64,000 bases of DNA from Aequorivita todarodis (GCF_028561335.1 NZ_JAQQTG010000019.1:1-64000); one strand, 5' to 3'; counted from the stretch's first letter, positions 8,954 to 17,782 are shown. Numbers and translations are program-made. Notes: generated by a model not told the origin, from the sequence alone.

Positions 8954-10231
8954 ATGAACGCACCTCTCGCCGAAAGGATTCGCCCAACTACTTTAGAAGG
9001 TTATTTAAGCCAGCAGCACTTGGTTGGCGCCAAAGGGTCGCTTACTTCACAATTAAGTACCGGAATGATTCCTTCCATGATTTTTTGGGGACCACCGGGA
9101 ACGGGGAAAACCACTCTGGCAAATATTATTGCGAATGAAAGCGGTAGGCCATTCTATACGTTAAGCGCAGTGGATAGTGGTGTTGCCGCCGTTCGGGAGG
9201 TAATAGAGAAAGCAAAGAAAAGCGACACCCTATTTTCAACCAAAAACCCAATTCTGTTTATTGATGAAATCCATCGTTTCAGCAAATCGCAGCAGGATTC
9301 GCTTTTGGGCGCGGTGGAAAAAGGTTGGATCACCCTAATTGGTGCCACAACCGAAAATCCAAGTTTTGAGGTAATACCCGCTTTGTTGTCCCGCTGCCAG
9401 GTATATGTTTTGGAACCCTTCAGCCGTGAAGACATGGAAGCATTGCTGAAGCGGGCTTTAAAGGAGGACCAAATTTTATCAAAAAAAAAGGTAAACTTAA
9501 AAGAAACCGAAGCCATAATAAGGCTTTCCGGCGGAGATGCACGCAAACTACTGAATATTTTGGAGTTGGTGGTGCTTTCTGAGGAAAGTGAAAAAATTAC
9601 GATTACCAATGAACTGGTAATGCAAAAAGCGCAAAAAAACACAGTGCTTTATGACAAAACGGGCGAGCAACATTACGATATCATTTCAGCATTCATAAAA
9701 TCCATGCGCGGAAGCGACCCAAACGCTGCCGTATATTGGTTGGCCAGAATGATAGAAGGCGGCGAGGACATTAAGTTCATTGCGCGAAGAATGGTCATTC
9801 TCGCTTCCGAAGATATCGGCAATGCAAACCCAAATGCACTTTTACTTGCCAATAGTACTTTTCAGTCCGTAAATACAATTGGTTATCCAGAAGCGCGCAT
9901 CATTTTAAGCCAATGCGCCATTTATTTGGCAACTTCCCCGAAAAGCAATGCTTCATACAAAGCCATTAGCGAAGCGCAACAGCTTGTTCGGCAAACGGGC
10001 AACCTGTCCGTGCCGTTATCTATCAGAAATGCCCCAACAAAGCTTATGAAGCAATTGGGGTACGGAAAGGAATATGAATATGCCCACAATTACGAAGGAA
10101 ACTTTGTACCGCATGAATTTTTGCCCGAAGAGATAAAAGGAACCACTTTTTACAGACCCGGAAACAACCCAAAAGAAAATGCGCTGAAAAACTACTTAAG
10201 ACAGCTTTGGAAAGATAAATACGATTTTTAG
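8954..10231 (+). CDS. rarA: replication-associated recombination ATPase RarA (MgsA)
   Basis: 425 residues. AAA+ ATPase with Walker A GPPGTGKTT (about 46-54) and Walker B FIDEIH (D104, E105), then the clamp-loader-like helical region and the C-terminal MgsA tetramerisation domain (YWLARMIEGGEDIKFIARR). It acts at stalled forks. The ATG at 8954 is preferred over an in-frame TTG nine bases upstream because the N-terminus MNAPLAERIRP matches the family. Its stop overlaps the convergent next gene by 4 bases. Confidence 0.95.
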   Translation: MNAPLAERIRPTTLEGYLSQQHLVGAKGSLTSQLSTGMIPSMIFWGPPGTGKTTLANIIANESGRPFYTLSAVDSGVAAVREVIEKAKKSDTLFSTKNPILFIDEIHRFSKSQQDSLLGAVEKGWITLIGATTENPSFEVIPALLSRCQVYVLEPFSREDMEALLKRALKEDQILSKKKVNLKETEAIIRLSGGDARKLLNILELVVLSEESEKITITNELVMQKAQKNTVLYDKTGEQHYDIISAFIKSMRGSDPNAAVYWLARMIEGGEDIKFIARRMVILASEDIGNANPNALLLANSTFQSVNTIGYPEARIILSQCAIYLATSPKSNASYKAISEAQQLVRQTGNLSVPLSIRNAPTKLMKQLGYGKEYEYAHNYEGNFVPHEFLPEEIKGTTFYRPGNNPKENALKNYLRQLWKDKYDF

Positions 10232-11022
10232 TCTTCAGATTTGTAAACGGTTGAAACACCATTTTCCTTAATGATAAGATTACCTGAAGGATCAAAAGCA
10301 GCATCGGCAACGTTTCCGAAGGTGTCCATATATTTAACCACATTATTCATTACGATAATTTTCCCCTTTAAGAGAAGTCCGTCAGCCGCACTGGCAGATT
10401 CTTCATATAAGGAATACCCCTCCGCTGTTTTTCGCAGCAGATACGTTTTCCCGGAATTTGAATAGTTTGAAAATTTGGCATCCGGAAGCAAATTTCCCGA
10501 ACCATTTGACATTCTTGGTGTTGTGGGTTCAACCCCCTCTTTTGGATTTTTATTTGTTTGATTGGATGTAATTGTATTATTATCTTTCAAAAGCACCACA
10601 TCCTTTTGTTTTACGTGCAAAACCTGCATACCGTTGAACGCCTTCCGAAGCGCATCCTGATAGGATTTGTCATATTCCTTATACTTGCTTTTGCCTTCTT
10701 GGCCCCTATACACCTCATTATCGTTACAGTCTTTCAAAACTAACTGAAGCTTGGTCCCAAGAATGGTACTCAATTTTTCCACATTGGCGAAAAGACCATC
10801 ACAACGGTTGGCATTGGGTGCGGAGTCTGCCATATAAGCATTGAAACCATTTTTTTCAAGATAGAACTTGGTCATGCTGTTAAGCTGATATTGGTCCCGA
10901 CCATTTAAAAAATCAAACTGTTCTGGCACAACTACATAACTGTAATCGCTCAAGTTTGTATTCTGTGAAATTGCATTGGTGGCCAGCAATAAAGCAATGG
11001 CAAGAAGTAAATAACGTGTCAT
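10228..11022 (-). CDS. exported protein of unknown function
   Basis: 264 residues. A signal peptide covers about 1-19 (ends NAISQ). The N-terminal half has the pattern of a periplasmic alpha/beta domain (DYSYVVVPEQFDFL to LQLVLKDCNDNEVYRG). A low-complexity Asn/Thr linker (about 150-175) leads to a small beta-rich C-terminal domain with YSLYEESA and GNLIIKENG. I do not recognise the family. Its start overlaps the stop of the upstream DUF5723-like gene by 4 bases, so it is translationally coupled to an outer-membrane protein. It probably works at the envelope. Confidence 0.8.
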   Translation of the reverse strand: MTRYLLLAIALLLATNAISQNTNLSDYSYVVVPEQFDFLNGRDQYQLNSMTKFYLEKNGFNAYMADSAPNANRCDGLFANVEKLSTILGTKLQLVLKDCNDNEVYRGQEGKSKYKEYDKSYQDALRKAFNGMQVLHVKQKDVVLLKDNNTITSNQTNKNPKEGVEPTTPRMSNGSGNLLPDAKFSNYSNSGKTYLLRKTAEGYSLYEESASAADGLLLKGKIIVMNNVVKYMDTFGNVADAAFDPSGNLIIKENGVSTVYKSED

Positions 11023-12434
11023 TCTTCGTCAATTATAATGTTAAAACCTAACTGTAAAGATACACTTTTTGCCTTTGCCAAATTGCCATAGTTTATGAGG
11101 TTGTCCGTAACGATATAAAAATTTATTTTGCCCATATCCACTGAAGCGCCCAGCCCAATATTTGAAAAAGAATACGAATCAACCGTGTAGGTTGCTTTCG
11201 CTGAAAGATATTCCGTAAGTCTTCTATGGTAAAAAAAGGTTCCTGCCATTTGGGGCCTTTTCGGTCTGAAAATGGAATAGAACTGAAACCCAATACTTTG
11301 CTTGTGAAGATTTTCTCCGCCTGTGTTCAAGCAATCACACGCCCCAGTGGCATTAAACCTGCCAAAACCATAACTCAGGCCCGCATTTAATTTTACCGGA
11401 CGAAACTGGGTATAGCTGTTATGGAGGGTGTCTATCGGTATTTCCCGCTTCACTTCATCCTCCAGATCGCTATAGTACGGAAAGGTTGATTCCCCTTCAT
11501 TCAATGGCGGAAAAATCAGGTTTATACCATCCAACGTGTAGGTTCCGTGGGCGCGGTAATTTTCGACATCCTTTGAATGAAATATGGCGCCAACATCCTG
11601 CGCACTTGCCGATAGGCTCCAGGCCTCATTAAAATCATACGTAAAACCCAAGTCCACCCCCACACCAAAATTGCCCCCGAAAAAAGCACGTCCCAAAATT
11701 TCACTGGTCACCTGCCCTGCCCCATCCAGTTCCCGCAAAGAAGCATAGCCGGAAGTTTCCACGGAAACATCGGCATTTTGGACGGTGTGCTCATATATGT
11801 TCTCAGAACTTTCATTGCCCAAGCGGGTTACGAAGGTTCCTGAATTGTTCACACTCCGGTAACTGAACATACTTGAATACAATTTCAACCGTGCGCCCAC
11901 CGTCAGTTTTTTACTGATTTGTTTGTTCAGCCCAAAATGATAGACGGTCATAAAATCACCTGTGGTGCTTATTTCACCCAAATCGAATTGATAATTCAAA
12001 TAGTCGCGATTGCCTTCCCAAGCCAAAATGGCCAGATCTCTCGGGAAGTATGCTATAAAATCAAACTCTTGATAGATACCGCCGGAAAAATAGATTTCAT
12101 TCCTTGCGCGCCATCCAAAGTTAATGAGCTCCAATTGTTGCGTAGCCGTAAAGAAATCGGTATTCTTCATTTCAAAAATCTTTTGGGTAATGCGATCGTT
12201 TATGTTATCATTCCCGTTCTTAAAAACATCGTAAGCCGAAACTCCCGAAGAACCTCCATTGAAGTGTAGCTGCGACAAAAAAGGAATTCCGTAATGCTTT
12301 TTTTGAAGCACTTTGCTACCGGGATTCAACATCAAGGATTGGGGAATATCGTCGAAACCATAGAGTATTTGCTTATTTTGGGAAATGGCAAATACTCCCA
12401 CAAGGGACAATATGACAGTTAAAATATCTCGCAT
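11019..12434 (-). CDS. outer-membrane beta-barrel protein, DUF5723-like
   Basis: 471 residues. Signal peptide about 1-18. The rest is aromatic-rich alternating beta-strands with Gly turns, typical of an integral barrel, and starts with the DDIPQSLMLNPG pattern seen in the Bacteroidota DUF5723 family. Function unknown. It sits in a tight run (lipoprotein, barrel, exported protein) with gaps of 4 bases and a 4-base overlap, suggesting a small envelope complex. Confidence 0.75.
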   Translation of the reverse strand: MRDILTVILSLVGVFAISQNKQILYGFDDIPQSLMLNPGSKVLQKKHYGIPFLSQLHFNGGSSGVSAYDVFKNGNDNINDRITQKIFEMKNTDFFTATQQLELINFGWRARNEIYFSGGIYQEFDFIAYFPRDLAILAWEGNRDYLNYQFDLGEISTTGDFMTVYHFGLNKQISKKLTVGARLKLYSSMFSYRSVNNSGTFVTRLGNESSENIYEHTVQNADVSVETSGYASLRELDGAGQVTSEILGRAFFGGNFGVGVDLGFTYDFNEAWSLSASAQDVGAIFHSKDVENYRAHGTYTLDGINLIFPPLNEGESTFPYYSDLEDEVKREIPIDTLHNSYTQFRPVKLNAGLSYGFGRFNATGACDCLNTGGENLHKQSIGFQFYSIFRPKRPQMAGTFFYHRRLTEYLSAKATYTVDSYSFSNIGLGASVDMGKINFYIVTDNLINYGNLAKAKSVSLQLGFNIIIDEE

Positions 12435-12438
12435 TGTA

Positions 12439-12984
12439 TTAGTATTCCAAAAAGTAGGTGGTTTTGGATTTAAGATTTAATGTGCCCTCCAGGTTTTCGT
12501 TGGAAGAAGGAATGGTTACCGAAACCACAACCTTATGCGCTTGTGTTAGGCGTACAATATCTTCCCCCTCAACATTCTCTACAAACTCAGTAATCACAGG
12601 AGCTGTAAGTGTTCCTTGAGCCACAGGGGTTCCAGACACATAGGTTGTGTCGTTCATTTCACTTAAAAATTGAAAATCCACTTGAAAATCCCGAGGAATA
12701 CTGTTGGTAAACTTAAAATAGAACTCGGCTCGCCTCAGGCTTTCCTGTAACGTGCTGTCATCCAAAAATCTAATTTCGGTAGTATCGCGAACAGTAAGGA
12801 TTTGGGTGGAATTTATGGTGTCAAAAAAACGATCTGCCGGCAGATTGAAGTATATCAAATTTAGTTCAAAGATTGGGGTAAGGGCAATATCCTCGGCTTG
12901 GTCAAAATCGGTATTCTTTATGCAGGCCGTCAAAAAAAGGCAAACACAGGCCGCAAAAATGGGCAACGTGAAAGTTTTATTCAT
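12439..12984 (-). CDS. lipoprotein of unknown function
   Basis: 181 residues. The lipobox FLTAC gives a lipidated Cys near residue 21. The mature part is beta-rich and acidic, without a motif I recognise; it contains RFFDTINSTQILTVRDTTEIRF and ends in SKTTYFLEY. It is the first gene of the three-gene envelope run reaching to 10228 and probably the lipoprotein partner of the barrel after it. Confidence 0.75.
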   Translation of the reverse strand: MNKTFTLPIFAACVCLFLTACIKNTDFDQAEDIALTPIFELNLIYFNLPADRFFDTINSTQILTVRDTTEIRFLDDSTLQESLRRAEFYFKFTNSIPRDFQVDFQFLSEMNDTTYVSGTPVAQGTLTAPVITEFVENVEGEDIVRLTQAHKVVVSVTIPSSNENLEGTLNLKSKTTYFLEY

Positions 12985-13033
12985 CAGTGGGGATAGTTTA
13001 CCTGTAGTTAACGCCGTTTATTTTAGATTATTA

Positions 13034-13723
13034 CTACAGGTAATTTTTAATCTCCAAAAGTTCACGTATGGCAAAATAGGGAGCTGCCACGTTTTCATTT
13101 CTGTAATTAAAGAACAAAGTGTGCATTCCAGCATTTTCTGCCCCAATGATATCCGCCTCAAAACTGTCGCCAATCATTATGCTCCTATGGGGCACTGCCG
13201 AAGCTTTTGACAAAGCCGTTTGGAAAACGGCCGGGTGGGGCTTCTTTAACCCTACTTCCTCTGAAGTGGTTATTGTGCTGAAATATTTTTTGATACCGCT
13301 GTTGTTTAATTTTAAATACTGTACTTCCTCAAAACCATTTGTTATTATGTGCAGCTTGTATTTTGCCGAAAGGTATTCCAGGATTTCAAAAGAGTTCTCA
13401 AAAAGATGATTGTCAACCGGCAGTTCGTCAATATAACAAACTGCAAGGGCGTCAATGGTTTCCATGGGAAATTTCAGTTTGAAAATATCAAAAGTCTCGG
13501 TCAATCTGCCTCTGCGGAGCTCTTCCTTTGAAACGCGTTCTTCACGGTATTTCTTCCAATAAATCAAATTGATGGGTTCGTATTCCCTCAAAAAGTCGGG
13601 AAGTGGCAGTGCTATTTTATGTTTTCGGAATACCCTTTCAAAAGCCAATCCTGAATTTCGGTCAAAATCCCAAAGGGTGTGGTCCAAATCAAAAAAAACG
13701 TCCGTTATTTCGCTATTGTGCAT
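13034..13723 (-). CDS. yjjG: HAD-family noncanonical pyrimidine nucleotidase, YjjG type
   Basis: 229 residues. HAD motif I DLDHTLWDF gives the nucleophile Asp12 and acid Asp14. Motif II is in IITNG, the motif III Lys in GLKKPHP, and motif IV is GDSFEADIIGA. The helical cap fits YjjG nucleotidases, which dephosphorylate damaged or noncanonical pyrimidine nucleotides. Its start lies 11 bases inside the end of the upstream deacetylase-like gene. Confidence 0.88.
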   Translation of the reverse strand: MHNSEITDVFFDLDHTLWDFDRNSGLAFERVFRKHKIALPLPDFLREYEPINLIYWKKYREERVSKEELRRGRLTETFDIFKLKFPMETIDALAVCYIDELPVDNHLFENSFEILEYLSAKYKLHIITNGFEEVQYLKLNNSGIKKYFSTITTSEEVGLKKPHPAVFQTALSKASAVPHRSIMIGDSFEADIIGAENAGMHTLFFNYRNENVAAPYFAIRELLEIKNYL

Positions 13724-15008
13724 ATTCCTGTAGTTTTTCTGAAAAAATACTTCGCCATACCTTGTTGCTTTCCGCAGCAGAAAAATCCTTGTTGGAAAAA
13801 ATCATTGTAAACGTTCCGTTTACTTTTTCCACGGCCTTAATGGTATTGTTGACGGTTTTTTCAATATCTGAAGCGTATTTTTTTTGAAATGCCAAAGTGG
13901 TCATCGCCGAAGGATGGATAATCAAAGGGGTTTTTATCTCATAATCCAAATCATAAAAAAGAAAGGGCGTGCAGGTGCCAGCGCGGAAGCCAACGGTATC
14001 GCGAAATACCATTGTAAAATCGCGCTTCACTTCCAGTTCTACCAAATGGCGGTAAATGTCGGGAAGGTTTACCAAAAACTCGGAATTCATCGAGTAGTCC
14101 AGGGAACGGTTGGTTATTTCCTGCATCCGGCGTTTTTCCATTTTCAGCATTTCATAATCGCTCAATGCATTGAATGAAAAAATGAGCCCCACATCTTTGT
14201 AGTCCGAAACATATTTTATCAACATCTTGAACTTCTGCCGATGGGTGTTCATACTCTCGTTAAATGACAGCGCATTTCCCAAAAGAAAGAAAACCGTAAG
14301 GTTAAAATCACTCCTCGTGGCTTTGTTCACGATCCATTTGAATGTATCCAGCGGATCGCGCTTAATGCCCAAAACCACTTGGGTACGCTCGATCATATTT
14401 CTGAATTTGCCATGAAAAAACCCATTTACATAACCCACAACAGTTCTAAAGAATCCCTTCTGCTTATAGGCATACGGCTGAGCCGCTTCAATTACTGGGT
14501 GGACAATAAGTTTTTTCTGGGGAAAAATCAATTCGGGGAAAGCCCCCATAAGTTTATCCTTGAACAGATACGCCCAAATATCCACAATAGGCTGATGGAG
14601 AAACCCTTCTTTGAACGCCAAACTTTCCGAAGCCATAAAGCGCCCCACTCCATCCTTCACGTGTGGAAGATATTCTTCGTAGCGTGTAACCATATAAAAG
14701 CTGGCCGAAAAAATATCAAAGGGCAGGCCGCTACTATTTGACACCGAAAAGAAGCCAAAGGTGTCCCCCCATTTTTTTACGGTAAAGTCTATGGATTCCA
14801 GGCCCTGTTGCTCCAAAAGCCCATAACTTTGGAAGAAAAGTTCGTTGCCCAAGGGTTTTTTTCCATAGGAAATCTTGGGGCCAAGATGGGCTATAAATTC
14901 TTCAATTACCGAAGTAAACGCAACTTCAATCCCCAAAATTCGCAGACAAATATGCTTAAAAATATAGGAAATACGGGGGGTGAGTTTTTGGGTGTAAATT
15001 AACAGCAT
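13713..15008 (-). CDS. polysaccharide deacetylase-like protein (DUF7033 type)
   Basis: 431 residues, no signal peptide. An N-terminal domain (about 1-170, MLLIYTQKLTPRISYIFKHI) precedes a C-terminal region resembling the NodB-like deacetylase barrel, as in Flavobacteriaceae proteins annotated as polysaccharide deacetylases. I cannot place a full metal-binding Asp-His-His set, and EVKRDFTMVFRDTVGFRAGT is the clearest barrel segment. Catalysis is therefore not assured. It sits between radC and yjjG in one direction with short gaps. Confidence 0.7.
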   Translation of the reverse strand: MLLIYTQKLTPRISYIFKHICLRILGIEVAFTSVIEEFIAHLGPKISYGKKPLGNELFFQSYGLLEQQGLESIDFTVKKWGDTFGFFSVSNSSGLPFDIFSASFYMVTRYEEYLPHVKDGVGRFMASESLAFKEGFLHQPIVDIWAYLFKDKLMGAFPELIFPQKKLIVHPVIEAAQPYAYKQKGFFRTVVGYVNGFFHGKFRNMIERTQVVLGIKRDPLDTFKWIVNKATRSDFNLTVFFLLGNALSFNESMNTHRQKFKMLIKYVSDYKDVGLIFSFNALSDYEMLKMEKRRMQEITNRSLDYSMNSEFLVNLPDIYRHLVELEVKRDFTMVFRDTVGFRAGTCTPFLFYDLDYEIKTPLIIHPSAMTTLAFQKKYASDIEKTVNNTIKAVEKVNGTFTMIFSNKDFSAAESNKVWRSIFSEKLQEYAQ

Positions 15009-15014
15009 AGTGGG

Positions 15015-15710
15015 TTACAGCATATTTTCATCGGCAAAGCTAAAGTACGCTTTTTCGGTAATTATAAGATGGTCCAGCACTTTTATGTCCAGGCTTTCGC
15101 CTGCGGTTCTCAGTTTTTTGGTAAGCTGGATATCTGCTTGGCTGGGCTTCAAGGTGCCCGAGGGATGGTTGTGCGCCAAAATAATGCCCACTGCCCCAAG
15201 TTGCAAAGCTTCCTTAAACGCCAACCGAACATCAACCACCGTTCCGGTGATTCCTCCTTTGCTGAGCTGTGCACTTTTAATAATTTTGTTTGAATTGTTT
15301 AGATAAAGTATCCAAAACTCCTCGTGCGGAAGTTCGCCAATTATAGGCTGCACATATTCAAAAACGGAATTGCTGGACGTAATTTTTTTTCGCTCCAAGG
15401 CCTCTCCCGTTCTTCTTCTTCGGCCCAATTCCATTGCGGCGGCTATGCTTATTGCTTTGGCCTCGCCTATGCCCTTAAACTCCATCAATTCAGATATGGA
15501 GCGCCTTCCCAGTTCACTCAGATTGTTATCTGCCGAAGCCAGGATACGTTGGCTCAAGGAAACGGCACTTTCGTTGCGGCTCCCGGAACCTATCAAAATG
15601 GCAATTAGTTCTGCGTCGCTCAGCGCAGTTTTGCCTTTCAGCAATAATTTTTCGCGCGGACGGTCGTCTTCGTTCCAGTTTTTTATGGAAAAGGAGTTGC
15701 TTTCTTCCAA
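15015..15710 (-). CDS. radC: RadC-family JAB/MPN metalloprotein
   Basis: 231 residues. A helix-hairpin-helix DNA-binding segment (FKGIGEAKAISIAAAMELGRR, about 78-99) precedes a JAMM/MPN+ domain with H180 and H182 of HNHPSG and D193 in KPSQAD. Length and order fit RadC. The old DNA-repair role is doubtful in the literature; the JAMM motif suggests a metal-dependent hydrolase. It is the first gene of a minus-strand run continuing into the deacetylase-like gene (6-base gap). Confidence 0.92.
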   Translation of the reverse strand: MEESNSFSIKNWNEDDRPREKLLLKGKTALSDAELIAILIGSGSRNESAVSLSQRILASADNNLSELGRRSISELMEFKGIGEAKAISIAAAMELGRRRRTGEALERKKITSSNSVFEYVQPIIGELPHEEFWILYLNNSNKIIKSAQLSKGGITGTVVDVRLAFKEALQLGAVGIILAHNHPSGTLKPSQADIQLTKKLRTAGESLDIKVLDHLIITEKAYFSFADENML

Positions 15711-15842
15711 GGCTATTTGCGTTTCCTTAAAGATAATAATGAAATATTTAAATTACATAATTTTAGAAAACAATCTTCTGGCAAGGATGCTGTTTCAAAT
15801 TTTAATGGATAGCTTTATCTCTTCAATTAAAATTCTTTGGTT

Positions 15843-16286
15843 ATGAAATCACTTTTTGACGCTGACACTTTATCTGAAACTCGAAATAGATTGGACAGTC
15901 TCTCTGAAAATTCTGGGAAACAATGGGGCAAGATGACCGTGGGACAAATGTTGCACCATTGCCAGGGCCCTTTCAATATTATGCTTGAAAAGGATGATTA
16001 CGGTATGAAACCTAATTTTCTGGCCAAGCTATTTTTCAAAAGAATGCTTTATAACGATTCCCCTTTTCGAAAAAATCTGCCGACTGCTAAATTTTTAAAA
16101 GAATCTGAAGCCCGAGATTTTAATGTTGAAAAGAAAAAACTTACTGCTTTATTGGATGAATTTGAAGCTCAAAGAGATCGTGAGGAATGGAGCCCCCATC
16201 CCGGATTCGGATATTTCACAAAACAACAATGGGGACAAATGCAGTATAAACATCTGGACCATCATTTGAAGCAGTTCGGGGTTTAA
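15843..16286 (+). CDS. DUF1569 (DinB-like) protein
   Basis: 147 residues. It has the DinB-like four-helix pattern with WGKMTVGQMLHHCQGPF at about 30-46 and the C-terminal HPGFGYFTKQQWGQMQYKHLDHHLKQF, where His residues could bind a metal. DUF1569 members are small helical proteins of unknown biochemical role. ATG at 15843 was chosen over an in-frame TTG six bases earlier. Single gene between divergent and convergent neighbours. Confidence 0.85.
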   Translation: MKSLFDADTLSETRNRLDSLSENSGKQWGKMTVGQMLHHCQGPFNIMLEKDDYGMKPNFLAKLFFKRMLYNDSPFRKNLPTAKFLKESEARDFNVEKKKLTALLDEFEAQRDREEWSPHPGFGYFTKQQWGQMQYKHLDHHLKQFGV

Positions 16287-16309
16287 AAAACGTTATCAAT
16301 TAAAGAATT

Positions 16310-16675
16310 TTATCCGTCCTGCTTCTTCAGCCACTCCAAGGCTTTTTGGCGCTCGTCCAGTTCAAAACCTTTCGTTTTCATCCCCGGAATGATTGATCCG
16401 AAGGCCTCAATGGATTTTTCCAGCCATTCTTTGTTGGTAACGATGGCAACGGTTTTTATGTCGTGCCAATAATGCAGCCCTACCTTTAAGTCCTCCCACA
16501 TTGCTTTTGCGGTATAGTTCAACTCGTCTATTTCCACAAAAAGCTTAATGGTGCCGTGCATCGTTTTATGCTTTTCCAATAGCGGATTAAGCAGGTCGTA
16601 ATCCTTTTCTGTGGTTTTTCCGGAAATCACTATTCCCAAAATATCCTCGGGCAGTCCGTTGATAATAGTGAACAT
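16310..16675 (-). CDS. SpoIIAA-like STAS/SEC14-type protein
   Basis: 121 residues with the pattern of the SpoIIAA-like (DUF3478) family: IVISGKTTEKDYDLLNPLLE, a central KLFVEIDEL strand, and a C-terminal FELDERQKALEWL. These are small cytosolic or membrane-associated proteins of unknown role, often stress-linked. Monocistronic here. It faces a spacer of about 300 bases (16676-16987) that holds only repeat and hairpin DNA. Confidence 0.8.
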   Translation of the reverse strand: MFTIINGLPEDILGIVISGKTTEKDYDLLNPLLEKHKTMHGTIKLFVEIDELNYTAKAMWEDLKVGLHYWHDIKTVAIVTNKEWLEKSIEAFGSIIPGMKTKGFELDERQKALEWLKKQDG

Positions 16676-16899
16676 AATATTTCTTTTTAGTTTAACTTTT
16701 TTGAAGATTAAAGTTAAAAATTGTTGTAGGCTATTGTTATTAAAGATGTATTAATTAACACATTTTTAATGTGGGGAAATTTGCTGGAGATTCTTCGTAA
16801 ATGGTATATGAAGAGGGAGAAAAAGTTTTTTTGGACGAGCTTAGAAATTAACCACGAATTGACGAATGGGATTCGCTGTGCGCATCCCCCAAAGCTCCT

Positions 16900-16915
16900 C
16901 CCGATAACTATCGGG
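16900..16915. repeat. 16-bp inverted repeat (CCCGATAACTATCGGG)
   Basis: A 7-bp stem CCCGATA/TATCGGG with a 2-base centre, directly beside the long hairpin after tRNA-Arg. It looks like a dispersed short palindrome of the kind common in this phylum. Confidence 0.6.
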
Positions 16916-16921
16916 ATTGAA

Positions 16922-16981
16922 AATGGAAAGGAAGAAAAAAGTTTTGAGCTTGCTCAAGAAACTTTTTTCTTCCTTTCCATT
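16922..16981 (-). terminator. very long hairpin just after tRNA-Arg
   Basis: The arms 16922-16949 and 16952-16981 match perfectly over the outer 23 bp, and a GAGC/GCTC pair extends the stem inward with a small bulge. The A-rich arm reads as a poly-T-rich strand in the other direction. It lies 6 bases after the tRNA 3' end in the tRNA's direction, so it probably ends that transcript and may define the processing site. It is far longer than a usual terminator. Confidence 0.6.
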
Positions 16982-16987
16982 CATTCG

Positions 16988-17061
16988 TGACCGCGGAGGG
17001 ATTCAAACCCCCAACCCTCAGAGCCGAAATCTGATGCGCTATTCAGTTGCGCCACGCGGCC
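16988..17061 (-). tRNA. tRNA-Arg (anticodon TCG)
   Basis: 74 nt folding as a cloverleaf: acceptor GGCCGCG with CGCGGTC (one G-T pair), D-stem GCGC/GCGC, anticodon stem TCAGA/TCTGA with loop TTTCGGC (anticodon TCG, reading CGA), variable loop GGGTT, T-stem GGGGG/CCCTC with loop TTTGAAT, discriminator A. CCA is not encoded. The D-loop has GA where GG is usual, which is a small deviation. Confidence 0.93.
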
Positions 17062-17065
17062 GTGC

Positions 17066-17114
17066 TCAATGTTCAATGTTCAATGTTCAATGTTCAATGT
17101 TCAATGTTCAATGT
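17066..17114 (-). repeat. 7-copy 7-bp array (TCAATGT) in the tRNA-Arg leader
   Basis: Seven perfect copies of TCAATGT. The array fills the whole distance between a likely -7 element (17116-17123) and the tRNA 5' end, so it should be transcribed as the tRNA leader and removed by RNase P. Confidence 0.95.
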
Positions 17115-17115
17115 T

Positions 17116-17123
17116 CAAAAATA
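17116..17123 (-). promoter_or_regulatory. likely -7 element (TATTTTTG) for tRNA-Arg
   Basis: On the minus strand this reads TATTTTTG, a match to TAnnTTTG, about 55 bases before the tRNA. No clear -33 TTTG is seen. Confidence 0.45.
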
Positions 17124-17142
17124 TTTAGTTTCGAATCATATT

Positions 17143-17181
17143 AACCTAATAACCCAATAACTTATTAACCAATAACTATAA
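17143..17181. repeat. short degenerate 8-bp array (AACCTAAT-like)
   Basis: Units AACCTAAT, AACCCAAT, AACTTATT, AACCAAT and AACTATAA run right up to the stop codon of yqeY (17183). Confidence 0.7.
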
Positions 17182-17182
17182 A

Positions 17183-17632
17183 TTAGGAAAGCCTCGCCTT
17201 CACTACGGTCGAAATGGTTTTGCCATCCGCTTTTCCAGCAAGTTTTGCACTAGCCAATCCCATTACCTTTCCCATATCTGCCATTGAGGACGCTTTAGTT
17301 TCAGCAATAATTTCATCTACAATCTTGCTCACTTCCTCTTCACTTAATTGTTTTGGCAAAAACTGCTCAATAACCTTTGCTTGAAGCAGTTCCGGTTCTG
17401 CAAGATCTGCACGGTTTTGCGCTGTGTAAATGGCCGCACTGTCCTTTCGTTGTTTTACCTGCTTTTGCAGCAATTTTATTTCTTCTTCTTCGCTCAAATC
17501 TGCCTTTGAACCCGTTTCGGTCTGCGCCAAAAGCAAAGCGGATTTCACGGAACGCAATGCCTCCAAAGACTGGGTGTCCTTAGCTTTCATCGCAATTTTC
17601 ATCGCCTCCATTACCTTATCCTGTAAGCTCAT
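17183..17632 (-). CDS. yqeY: GatB/YqeY domain protein
   Basis: 149 residues, full length for YqeY: an all-helical domain with the N-terminal pattern LQDKVMEAMKIAMKAKDTQSLEALRSVKSAL and C-terminal SMADMGKVMGLASAKLAGKADGKTISTVVK, resembling the tail of amidotransferase subunit GatB. It may bind tRNA or assist amidotransferase; exact role unknown. It lies after ftsZ but beyond a terminator, so it probably has its own promoter (a near-consensus TATCTTCG upstream). Confidence 0.93.
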   Translation of the reverse strand: MSLQDKVMEAMKIAMKAKDTQSLEALRSVKSALLLAQTETGSKADLSEEEEIKLLQKQVKQRKDSAAIYTAQNRADLAEPELLQAKVIEQFLPKQLSEEEVSKIVDEIIAETKASSMADMGKVMGLASAKLAGKADGKTISTVVKARLS

Positions 17633-17723
17633 TATGTAATTTTTTATAGATTGCGAAGATACTCAATAAACCGGAAACTGGAAACAGTAAAATTTAGATT
17701 TATCCCATTGGGGATATCGAGGC

Positions 17724-17758
17724 AAAAAAAGCCCGAACTCATTCCTGAAATCCGGGCT
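17724..17758 (-). terminator. intrinsic terminator after ftsZ
   Basis: On the minus strand, AGCCCG and CGGGCT form the stem around a 17-base loop, followed by seven T. It lies 25 bases beyond the ftsZ stop and ends the division/cell-wall cluster. Confidence 0.88.
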
Positions 17759-17782
17759 CCTGCTTTAAGTGAAAAAATTCAC

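Noticed and set aside
15370-15846. 158-codon plus-strand open frame
   Set aside because: Antisense to radC over most of its length; no recognisable product.
16769-16990. 73-codon open frame on the plus strand
   Set aside because: It runs through the CCCGATAACTATCGGG palindrome and the long hairpin after tRNA-Arg; the product has no domain-like pattern.
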